This document shows positions 7,975 to 15,325 of a DNA stretch of 64,000 nt, piece after piece. The position numbers were made by a program, and so were the translations under genes. Under the pieces are notes generated by a model. That model did not search any database, was not told the origin of the DNA, and saw only the letters and a program-made list of their open reading frames with translations. Position 1 is the stretch's first letter. Each line of letters starts with the position of its first letter. Source of the stretch: JBQTII01 sp052387905 (GTDB taxonomy: Bacteria > Actinomycetota > Actinomycetes > Sporichthyales > Sporichthyaceae); contig JBQTIR010000003.1 of NCBI GenBank assembly GCA_052387905.1, forward strand, positions 52,402-116,401. The letters are read 5' to 3'.

Positions 7975-10083
7975 TCACCCGTCGAGGGTAGCGAAGACAC
8001 TGCTCAGGCGGGCAGGCAGGTCCATGTCCATCAGGTCTTCCAGCAGGACCGCCCGTCCGTCGGCGTCGAGGAGCGGGAGCTGCCAGTTGGGGTACTCGCG
8101 ATAGGTCCCCGGCTGGTTGATCGTCCGGCGCTCGCCCACGGCATCGGCGAGCGCAACACCGTGCAGCGCCGAGGGCGTCTGCGCCAGGAACGCGTGCAGC
8201 GCGCGGATGAACTGCTCGTCCTGCCCCGGACCGCCGGGATCGATCCCGCGCGCGATCAGGGCCGCACGCCAGGAGGCCAGCTCCGTGGCCAGATCGGCCC
8301 ATTCCTGTTCCGTGGTGCGTTCGAGCAGCCCGAGGGAATCCCGCAGGCGGATGTGGGCACCGTCGAGGTAGCCCGCACTCGGCGGCAGGTCGTGGGTGGT
8401 CACGCTGCCCAGGCACAACCGGCGCCAACTCTGGGGCGGCAGGGGGTCGCCGTCGCGTTCGAACCAGAGGATCGACGTGCCGAGTATCCCGCGCTCGGCC
8501 AAGGTCTCCCGGACCGAGGGCTCGACGGTGCCCAGGTCCTCTCCGATCACCACCGCGCCGGCGCGGTGCGCCTCCAGCGCGAGGATCCCGAGCAGCGCGT
8601 CGTGGTCATAGCGGACGTAGGTCCCGAGCGCGGGCGAGCACCCCGCCGGGATCCACCAGAGCCGGAACAGCCCCATGACGTGATCGACGCGCGCCCCGCC
8701 GCTGTGGCGCAGCACCGCTCGCACCATGTCCCGGTAGGGCGCGTAGCCGAGCTCGGCCAACCCCTGCGGCAACCACGGCGGCTGATTCCAGTCCTGGCCC
8801 TGCTGGTTGTAGGAGTCCGGCGGTGCTCCGACGCTCACGCCGCTGGCGAGGGCATCGGCCAGCGCCCAGGAGTCGGCTCCGTACGGATGCACACCGACGG
8901 CGAGGTCCCCGATCACTCCGACGGGCATTCCCGCCGATCGGGCGACGTCGGCCACCCCCGCGCGCTGACAGTCGAGCTGCCACTGCAGCCAGGCGAAGAA
9001 CTCGATCCGGGCCGCGAGCTCGACCCGGGCCGCGGTGACGGCGGCAGTGGTGGGCTCGCGCAGGTCCACCGGCCAGGTCCGCCAGTTCTGTCCGTGCCGC
9101 TCGACCAGGGCGCACCAGGTCGCGAAGTCCGCCAGGCCCGCGCCTTCGCGCTCGCGATACGCGGCAAACTCCGCCTCCCGCCGCTCTCCCCGGCCGGCGC
9201 CATGAATCAGCTCGAGCGCCGCGCGTTTGGCAGTCCAGGCGCCGTCACGGTCGAGCAGGTCCTCTGCTCCGATCGGGACGCTGACCTTGGCGTGCAGATC
9301 GCGCACGACGGCCCGGGCCTCGGGATCGAGGCGGGCGATCTCGGGCACGTCGTCGACGTGCAGGTACAGCGGGTCGCTGAAGCGCCGGGTCATCGGAAGG
9401 TAGGGCGAGGGTTCGATCGGCACCACCGGCGAGGCCGCGTGCATCGGATTGATGAGGACGAAACCGGCGCCCTGCCCGGCTGACCAGGACACCAGCGTGG
9501 CCAGATCCCGCAGGTCACCGGTGCCCCAGGACGAGCGGCTGCGCACCTGGTAGAGCTGGGCGAGATAGCCCCACGTCGACCCGGTGCCCAGCGCCGCAGG
9601 CAGCTCCAATGACCTCGGGGCCACCACGAGGGGAGTCTGCGCATGCGCCGCGGTGGTGCGTGCGTGCACGCGGTGCCAGCCGAGTGGGAGCTCCTCTGCG
9701 AGCGTGAAGGTGACCTCGTCGACGAGCGCCCCGTCGATCTCGGTCGGGTCCACGCAGCGGCCGACCTCGGGCAGGTCGATACGCCCGCCGTCCTCCAGCT
9801 CAACCCAGACCTCCGCCTCGCCGCCGTGGGGCAGGTGCACCCAGAACTGCTTGGTGCCGGCGAACTGCCGAACCGTCAGGAAAGGGGGCAGCATTCGGCG
9901 CCAGTAGCCGAGATGGTGCTCCGCCAGCGCAGCCTCGACGGCGTCAGGAGCGCCGTTCACGCCGATGGCGGCGAGCACCGCCACGATCGTGGCTTCCGCG
10001 ACCTCGACGTACTTCCCGCTCCAGTCCCAGTACTCGGTCGAGACGCCGTGCGCATGCGCGAGCCGTCGCAGGGCTTCGCTCAT
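7975..10083 (-). CDS. malQ: 4-alpha-glucanotransferase (amylomaltase)
   Basis: This cytoplasmic GH77 enzyme transfers alpha-1,4-glucan segments between maltodextrins, in maltose/glycogen metabolism. The product is 702 residues. An N-terminal accessory domain of about 170 residues is typical of actinobacterial MalQ. The barrel follows, with the conserved SSWGTGDLRDL, PLYLHVDDVPE, GDLAVGVHPYGADSW and GAPPDSYNQQGQDWNQPP; the nucleophile Asp is in ARVDHVMGLFR and the acid/base Glu in VVIGEDLGTVE. DLPPSAGYL and the C-terminal TYREYPNWQLPL also fit. The ATG at 10083 follows GGGGATGAGCGA; an ATG at 10113 is a possible longer start. Confidence 0.95.
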   Translation of the reverse strand: MSEALRRLAHAHGVSTEYWDWSGKYVEVAEATIVAVLAAIGVNGAPDAVEAALAEHHLGYWRRMLPPFLTVRQFAGTKQFWVHLPHGGEAEVWVELEDGGRIDLPEVGRCVDPTEIDGALVDEVTFTLAEELPLGWHRVHARTTAAHAQTPLVVAPRSLELPAALGTGSTWGYLAQLYQVRSRSSWGTGDLRDLATLVSWSAGQGAGFVLINPMHAASPVVPIEPSPYLPMTRRFSDPLYLHVDDVPEIARLDPEARAVVRDLHAKVSVPIGAEDLLDRDGAWTAKRAALELIHGAGRGERREAEFAAYREREGAGLADFATWCALVERHGQNWRTWPVDLREPTTAAVTAARVELAARIEFFAWLQWQLDCQRAGVADVARSAGMPVGVIGDLAVGVHPYGADSWALADALASGVSVGAPPDSYNQQGQDWNQPPWLPQGLAELGYAPYRDMVRAVLRHSGGARVDHVMGLFRLWWIPAGCSPALGTYVRYDHDALLGILALEAHRAGAVVIGEDLGTVEPSVRETLAERGILGTSILWFERDGDPLPPQSWRRLCLGSVTTHDLPPSAGYLDGAHIRLRDSLGLLERTTEQEWADLATELASWRAALIARGIDPGGPGQDEQFIRALHAFLAQTPSALHGVALADAVGERRTINQPGTYREYPNWQLPLLDADGRAVLLEDLMDMDLPARLSSVFATLDG

Positions 10084-10175
10084 TCGCTCATCCCCGGCAC
10101 ACCGCTCATCCATGAGCAGAGTGTGTCCCCGGTCGGGCCGCGCATGCGCGCGGGGCGCGCACGAATCCGTCGCCC

Positions 10176-10703
10176 TCAGGCGGTCGCCTCATCCAGGAGG
10201 TCGTCGCGGCCGTATCCGACCAGGTACGGCAGCCATCGTGGGTCGTGGCGGCCCGTGCTCAGGATCCGCCAGGCAGGACCGGTCGGGGCCCGCGGTGAGA
10301 TCCGCACGCCCCACCCGAGTTCGCTGACCGCCCGGTCGCTCTTGACGTGGTTGCAGCGACGGCAGGCAGCCACGACGTTCTCCCAGCTGTGTTCCCCGCC
10401 GCGGCTGCGGGGCACGACGTGATCGACGCTGTTGGCCGCAGCCCCGCAGTAGACGCACTGTCCGCCGTCGCGGGCGAAGATCGCCCGACGGGTGAGCGGG
10501 ACGCCCGCCCGGTAGGGAACTCGGACGAAGCGGTGCAGGCGGACGACCGCCGGTAAGGCGATCGTCGCAGTGGCGCTGTGCAGCACCGAACCGGACTCTT
10601 CCAGGGCGGAAGCCTTGTGGTTGAGCACGAGAATGAGCGCGCGCCGGGATGGCACGACGCACAGCGGCTCGTACGTCGCGTTGAGGACCAGGGCATGCCC
10701 CAC
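10176..10703 (-). CDS. HNH endonuclease family protein
   Basis: The 175-residue product has the widespread actinobacterial layout. ALVLNATYEPLCVVPSRRAL at the N-terminus is followed by a beta-rich linker and an HNH domain at about residues 85-130, with CVYCG, SVDHVVPRSRGG, WENVVAACRRCNHVKSD. Two CxxC pairs bind a structural zinc, and the DH...N...H residues form the metal-dependent nuclease site. The physiological substrate is unknown. I prefer the GTG at 10703 because GGAGG lies five bases upstream; an in-frame GTG at 10730 would add nine residues. An orthologue lies beside the globin gene in M. tuberculosis (from memory). Confidence 0.9.
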   Translation of the reverse strand: MGHALVLNATYEPLCVVPSRRALILVLNHKASALEESGSVLHSATATIALPAVVRLHRFVRVPYRAGVPLTRRAIFARDGGQCVYCGAAANSVDHVVPRSRGGEHSWENVVAACRRCNHVKSDRAVSELGWGVRISPRAPTGPAWRILSTGRHDPRWLPYLVGYGRDDLLDEATA

Positions 10704-10950
10704 GGAGGCCTCCACGTGACATCCCGGCACATGGAGTGCGCCGGGTTGCGCCTCCAGTGTCGGCGACGGAGCCCGATTGGGCCAGCAGAATCACCGGAGC
10801 GGGCCCCCTCACCCGATCAGGACGGGCAGGCTCGGACCTGATTCCGGCGTTTGCGCGCTCGGCTGACCTGGGGGCCCGATGACCCCCCAACCGGTGCCGC
10901 TTCGCCGGATCGTCGACATGGACCGTGCTGCGAAGGGTAGACATGCGGCG

Positions 10951-11592
10951 ATGACCCCGCGCGCAAGCAGATACCCCGCTGAGCTGCGCGCACTGGCGAT
11001 CAAGACCCTCGCCGAGGTCCGGGACGACTATCCCTCGGAGACCAAGGCGATTGCGGCCGTCTCGCGGGACCTGGGCATCCGTTCCCCCGAATCATTGCGC
11101 CAATGGGTGCGCCAAGCCGAGATCGATTCCGGGCGCGGAGTCGGTACCAGTTCGCGCGAGCGGGCTGGGGCCAAGGTGGCGGCGCGCGTGCTGGCCGAGC
11201 AGCGCCGGGCAGCGGACATCGAGGCCGCAGTCGCCTCCACCTTCACCCAGGGAGTGCGTCCGCCGACTGCGGTCCTCGTGTGCTTCATCGCGGACAACGC
11301 CGGCCCGCGCGCCGGCGCCCTGCCGTGGACCGTCGAAGCGATCTGCGCGGTGCTGTGCGAGCACGGGGCTCCGATCGCCCCCAGCACCTACTACGCAGCA
11401 CGGGTCGCCACCCCGAGCGCCCGTGATCAACGCGACGAGTACCTGCTCGCAAGGATCGCCGAGGTCCGTGCCGAGCATGGGCCGGGCTACGGCGCACGCC
11501 GCGTGTGGGCAGAGCTGTCTCGCCGACGAGTCGTGGTGGCCCGTTGCACGGTGGAGCGACTCCTCCCCCGACTGGCCAACTCAGAGCACTGA
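10951..11592 (+). pseudogene. Truncated IS3-family transposase, OrfA and OrfB remnants in one frame
   Basis: The N-terminal half is IS3-type OrfA: RYPAELRALAIKTL, a helix-turn-helix, SPESLRQWVRQAEIDSG. The usual leucine-zipper stretch is degenerate (AEQRRAADIEAAVASTF). It runs directly into OrfB: AICAVLCEHGAPIAPSTYYA and the HTH_21-like AEHGPGYGARRVWAELSRRR, ending at ARCTVERLLPRLANSEH. Everything after this, including the whole DDE integrase domain, is missing. In intact IS3 elements the two frames are separate and joined by -1 frameshifting, so this in-frame join arose by deletion. I see no intact terminal repeats; TGACCTGGGGG at 10864 could be a left-end remnant. A domesticated DNA-binding protein is possible but less likely. 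Confidence 0.7.
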
Positions 11593-11941
11593 GCCGTTCA
11601 CCATTGATAAATTCTCCAGAAAACTCGGGGCACTCAAGGAAATCCCAGATCCGATTCTGAGAGACCACTGGAACCGTCTCCAAGATATCCGGGGCATCAC
11701 GTAATTCGACAACAAACTACCCTCTGATATTCCCGGGGCACCCCGATCGACTTGCCCCTTTTGCGGGCCAGCAAATCGGACCTTCCACCGCCTATCGCCA
11801 TTTCCTTCGCGGCCCCTAACGCGCTCGGCGGTATACAGGGGGTAATTCCCCCATGGAACCCGGCTGCGGGCTCTTACCGTCAGAGAAAGAACCCGCCGGG
11901 GATGGCGGGTCACATTTCTCGAACTGGTGGGGGACACCGAC
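11593..11941 (+). promoter_or_regulatory. AT-richer leader upstream of the IniB-like gene
   Basis: This 349-base gap has no supportable gene. Its first 150 bases are clearly lower in GC than the surroundings. It holds an inverted repeat GGGGG-TAATT-CCCCC at 11838-11852, and a perfect 7-bp hairpin, ACCCGCC/GGCGGGT at 11891-11910, in what should be the untranslated leader. The downstream ATG at 11942 has a GGTGGGGGA ribosome site. In M. tuberculosis the iniBAC promoter is silenced by Lsr2, which prefers AT-rich DNA; similar control here is inference. Confidence 0.45.
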
Positions 11942-14900
11942 ATGGCGACACCTTCTTTGCTGAACTGGCTCACGGGTCTACTGCAGGACACCGACGCCCG
12001 GGCGGCCTTCAACCGCAACCCCGAGGCGGCGCTGGCCACGGCCGGCTTCAACGCCCGTTGCGGCGAGGACATCGCCGAGGCCCGCCGCCTGCTCGCCGAC
12101 GACCCGTGCGTCCAAGGCTCCTTCCAGGGCTACAGCGCCGGCTTCGACCGCGGCGACGCGATCAGCCAGATCCAGCTGATCACCCAGAACTTCCGCTTCG
12201 TGACCCGCGACAGCGACGACGACGACGGCGAGGTCGGCGGCGTCAGCCGTGACCGCGGCCAGGGCGACGACACCGTGATCCGCGACGTCACCGACAGCAC
12301 CGTGGTCGTCGGCGACGGCAACACCACCAACAGCAACAACACGACCGACAACAGCGTCGACAACAGCACGACCGACAACAGCACCAACGTCGGCAACGTC
12401 GACGTGGGCGGCATCGACGTCGGCGGCGTGGGCCTCATCAGCGGCGGCCTGATCAACGGCGGCCTGATCAACGGCGGCCTGCTCAACAACTCTTTGAACG
12501 GCGACATCCTGGGCGGCGGCATTCTGAGCGGCGTGCTCGGCGGGGACAACGTGCTCAACGGCGTCCTGGGCAACGGCGTGCTCAACGGGAGCGACACCAA
12601 CGTGCTCGGTGGCATCCTCGGCGGTAACGACCTGGTCGGCGGCGTGCTCGGCGGCGGTGTCGGCGGCGTGCTCGGCGGCGGCGTCGGCGGCGTGCTCGGC
12701 GGCGGTGTCCTGAACGGCGGCGGCGTCGGTGGCGTGCTCACCGGCGAAATCCTCGGCGACGCTGCGGACATCACCGCGCTCGGCGGTATCACCAAGGTCA
12801 GCAACATCGCGAACATCGCCCCCGTTGTAGCCGGCGTGACCGGAATTGCCGGCAGCGTCGCCGACATCGACGACCTGACCAGCAACATCGGAAGCGTCGC
12901 GGACCTCGATGGCAACGCGATCGGCAACATCGCCCCAGTCCTGGCGGGCGTCGGAAACATCACCCCGGTCGTGACGAACCTGGGCTCGATCGCCGACGCG
13001 GACAACCTGCTCCAGGGCGGCATCGGCCACGTACTCAACGGCTCGCCGATCGGCGACATCGACTCCGTCACCGGCGTGGCCGGCGGGCTCCTCAACGCCG
13101 GCAACATCCTTGATGGTGGGATCAACACCGTTGTGGCCGACACCCTGAGCGGCGGCGTCCTCAACCCGGCCACGAACGTCATCGCACCGGTCAACGGCAT
13201 CGCCAACGACCTGGGCGGAGTCACCGCGCCGGTCACCGCACTCAATGGCGTGTTCACCGATGTCGGTGGAGTCACCGCGCCGGTCACCGCGCTGAGCGGG
13301 ATCATTACTCCGGTCGCTGCTCCGGTCACTGCGCTGAACGGGATCATCGCACCGGTCGCTGCCCCGGTCACCGCGCTGAACGGGATCATTGCGCCGGTCA
13401 CCGCCCTGAGCGGAATCGCCGCACCGATCACCGCGCTCCCCGGCGCCGACGTGCTCAGTGGCGGTATCGCCAACAACGCCCTCGGCCAGGCACTCCAGAA
13501 CGCCCTCCAGGGCGGAGTCCCCGTGAACGACCTCTTTGACGCCATCACCGTCATGGACCTGACCGACGCCATCAACGCCGGCCAGTTCAACGACCTCTTC
13601 GACGCGATCAACGTCGGTCAGTTCAACGATCTCTTCGACGCCATCAACGTGACCGACCTGACCGACGCCATCAATGCCGGTCAGTTCAACATCTCGGATC
13701 TGACCGACGCGATCAACGCCGGCCAGTTCAATGACCTGTTCGACGCGATCACCGTGACCGACCTGGCGGACGGCATCGCCGTGGCTGAATCGTTGGACTC
13801 GCTGGTCGAGGACGGCGCGGTCGACGTGCTCACCGGCCCGATCCTGGCCCCGGTCAACGCCATCGTCGAAGACGGCGCGGTCGACGTACTCACCGGCCCG
13901 ATCCTGGGCCCGGTCAACGCGATCGTCGAGGAAGGCGCCATCGACGCCGTCACCGCTCCCCTGATCGAGGACGGCGCGGTTGACGCGCTGGTTCTGGCTC
14001 CGGCTACGGCAATCGTCGAGGACGGCGCGGTTGACGCGTTCGTTCTGGCTCCGGTCACGGCAATCGTCGAGGACGGTGCGGTTGACGCACTGGTCAACAC
14101 GGTGGTCGAGGACGGCGCCATCGACGCCGTCACCGCTCCCCTGATCGAGGACGGCGCGGTTGACGCGCTGGTTCTGGCTCCGGTCACGGCCATCGTTGAG
14201 GACGGCGCGGTTGACGCGGTCACCGCTCCCCTGCTCGAGAACGGCGCGGTCGACGTGCTCGCCCCGGTCACGGCCATCGTCGAGGACGGTGCGATCGACG
14301 CGATCGTCACCGACAACGACGTGCTTCAGACGGTCACCTCGACAGTGGGAGCCGAACTGTTGGACGGCGCCCTGGGGAACGCCAACGTCCTCACGGACGC
14401 CGACGCCCTCAACGACGCGCTGCGCAACGCAGACGTCGATGTCCTCGATGACGCACTGCGCAACGCAGACGTCGATGTCCTCGATGACGCTCTGCGCAAC
14501 GTCGACGCCGACGTGCTGAACGACGCGCTGCGCAACGTCGACGCCGACGTGCTGAACGACGCGCTGCGCAATGCAGACGTCCTTAACCCGCAGACGGGCG
14601 TCCTCGTCGGGGTCCTGGCCCCGATCGCCGGCAACAGCGTTCTGGACGACGCGACGGCGTCGGTGTTGGCCCCGGTCATGGGCAACAACATCCTTGACGA
14701 CGTCACGGCCGGGAACCTGTTCGCCCCGATCATGGGCAACGACATCCTGGACAACGTTGACCTGGACGTGCTCGCCGACGACATCCTGACCGGGAACAAC
14801 GGTGTGGGTGGCGTGCTCAACGGTGAGAACGCGGTTCTCGGCGGACTGCTCGGCGGGAACAACAACGTCCTCGACGGTGTCCTCGGCGGGAACAACAACG

Positions 14901-15253
14901 TCGTCGGCGGCGTCCTGAACGGCAACAACGCGATCACCGACACGGTGGACGCGTTCAACGGCCCGAACGCTCTGCGGGAGGCGGTCAGCCCGCGTGTCGA
15001 CGACGCAGTCGACGCGTTCACCGGCCCGAACGCTCTGCGGGAGGCAGTGAGCCCGGCGGTCGACGTAGCCGACGACATCTCGCCGGCTGTGGATGCGATC
15101 GTCCGCGACGTCGATGTCGACGCAGCCCGCGACCTGGTCGAGGACGTCAACATCGACTCCGATGTCGACGCAGCCCGCGACCTGGTCGAGGACGTCAACA
15201 TCGACTCCGACGTGGACCGTGTCCGCGACCTGGTCGACGCCGACGTCCTCTAG
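11942..15253 (+). CDS. Giant repeat protein with IniB-like N-terminal domain
   Basis: The product is 1,103 residues. Residues 1-90 match the IniB N-terminal domain pattern: LLNWLTGLLQDTDARAAFNR, PEAALATAGF, QITQNF-like end. After an Asp run and an Asn/Thr/Asp-rich linker (about 100-150) the rest is concatenated repeat families. These are Gly-Gly-Leu/Val-Leu-Asn repeats (about 155-265), ALNGIIAPVAAPVT (about 425-500), DLTDAINAGQFN (530-610), VEDGAVDALVLAPVTA (620-790), a 12-residue ALRNADVDVLDD block (826-880), GNNILDDVTAG (about 895-940), GGNNNVLDGVL (955-1000), DAFTGPNALREAVSP twice (1003-1043), and a 16-residue block at the end. It is very acidic, nearly free of Lys and aromatics, with Cys only in the N-terminal domain and no signal peptide. 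IniB is a cell-wall-stress protein of unknown mechanism encoded beside dynamin-like IniA/IniC; no dynamin gene is near here. Confidence 0.85.
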   Translation: MATPSLLNWLTGLLQDTDARAAFNRNPEAALATAGFNARCGEDIAEARRLLADDPCVQGSFQGYSAGFDRGDAISQIQLITQNFRFVTRDSDDDDGEVGGVSRDRGQGDDTVIRDVTDSTVVVGDGNTTNSNNTTDNSVDNSTTDNSTNVGNVDVGGIDVGGVGLISGGLINGGLINGGLLNNSLNGDILGGGILSGVLGGDNVLNGVLGNGVLNGSDTNVLGGILGGNDLVGGVLGGGVGGVLGGGVGGVLGGGVLNGGGVGGVLTGEILGDAADITALGGITKVSNIANIAPVVAGVTGIAGSVADIDDLTSNIGSVADLDGNAIGNIAPVLAGVGNITPVVTNLGSIADADNLLQGGIGHVLNGSPIGDIDSVTGVAGGLLNAGNILDGGINTVVADTLSGGVLNPATNVIAPVNGIANDLGGVTAPVTALNGVFTDVGGVTAPVTALSGIITPVAAPVTALNGIIAPVAAPVTALNGIIAPVTALSGIAAPITALPGADVLSGGIANNALGQALQNALQGGVPVNDLFDAITVMDLTDAINAGQFNDLFDAINVGQFNDLFDAINVTDLTDAINAGQFNISDLTDAINAGQFNDLFDAITVTDLADGIAVAESLDSLVEDGAVDVLTGPILAPVNAIVEDGAVDVLTGPILGPVNAIVEEGAIDAVTAPLIEDGAVDALVLAPATAIVEDGAVDAFVLAPVTAIVEDGAVDALVNTVVEDGAIDAVTAPLIEDGAVDALVLAPVTAIVEDGAVDAVTAPLLENGAVDVLAPVTAIVEDGAIDAIVTDNDVLQTVTSTVGAELLDGALGNANVLTDADALNDALRNADVDVLDDALRNADVDVLDDALRNVDADVLNDALRNVDADVLNDALRNADVLNPQTGVLVGVLAPIAGNSVLDDATASVLAPVMGNNILDDVTAGNLFAPIMGNDILDNVDLDVLADDILTGNNGVGGVLNGENAVLGGLLGGNNNVLDGVLGGNNNVVGGVLNGNNAITDTVDAFNGPNALREAVSPRVDDAVDAFTGPNALREAVSPAVDVADDISPAVDAIVRDVDVDAARDLVEDVNIDSDVDAARDLVEDVNIDSDVDRVRDLVDADVL
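13529..13770 (+). repeat. Coding tandem repeats, DLxDAINAGQFN type
   Basis: Within the IniB-like gene, units built on DLFDAI or DLTDAINAGQFN recur at variable spacing (9-18 residues), alternating LFDAI and LTDAI forms. Third-base differences between units show they are maintained as protein sequence. Confidence 0.8.
13801..14310 (+). repeat. Coding tandem repeats, VEDGAVD type
   Basis: About eleven copies of an EDGA(V/I)D core, spaced by LTGPILAPVNAI, VTAPLI or LVLAPVTAI segments of differing length. Some longer blocks (VTAPLIEDGAVDALVLAP) recur nearly verbatim, which points to recent internal duplication. Confidence 0.85.
14417..14585 (+). repeat. 36-bp coding tandem repeat, ALRNADVDVLDD
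   Basis: Four full 36-base units (starting at 14417, 14453, 14489 and 14525) and a partial fifth encode ALRN(A/V)D(V/A)DVL(D/N)D. The amphipathic pattern would suit short helices stacked in an array. Confidence 0.9.
15113..15252 (+). repeat. 48-bp perfect coding tandem repeat, DVDAARDLVEDVNIDS
   Basis: Units at 15113-15160 and 15161-15208 are identical at all 48 bases, and a third diverged partial unit runs to the stop codon. Identity at silent positions shows very recent duplication or gene conversion. Confidence 0.95.
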
Positions 15254-15260
15254 CCCAAGA

Positions 15261-15298
15261 CGAAACGCCCCTGCCGGATTCTCGGCAGGGGCGTTTCG
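15261..15298. terminator. Strong intrinsic terminator after the IniB-like gene
   Basis: A perfect 16-bp stem (15261-15276 with 15283-15298; CGAAACGCCCCTGCCG on the left) closes on a six-base loop, eight bases after the stop codon. It insulates the repeat-protein gene from the downstream peptidase operon. Confidence 0.85.
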
Positions 15299-15325
15299 CG
15301 CGTCTCGACTGACTAGATTTTCCCT

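Noticed and set aside
11593..11704. Continuation of an alternative frame past the transposase remnant (FSRKLGALKEIPDPILRDHW)
   Set aside because: It reads like protein but has no start, no ribosome site and no family I can name; it may be debris of a deleted gene and is left unannotated.
13529..15252. CRISPR or minisatellite array
   Set aside because: Repeat periods are multiples of three, divergence is mostly at third bases or conservative, and there are no unique spacers of uniform length. They are protein repeats. No CRISPR array or cas gene was seen anywhere in the window.
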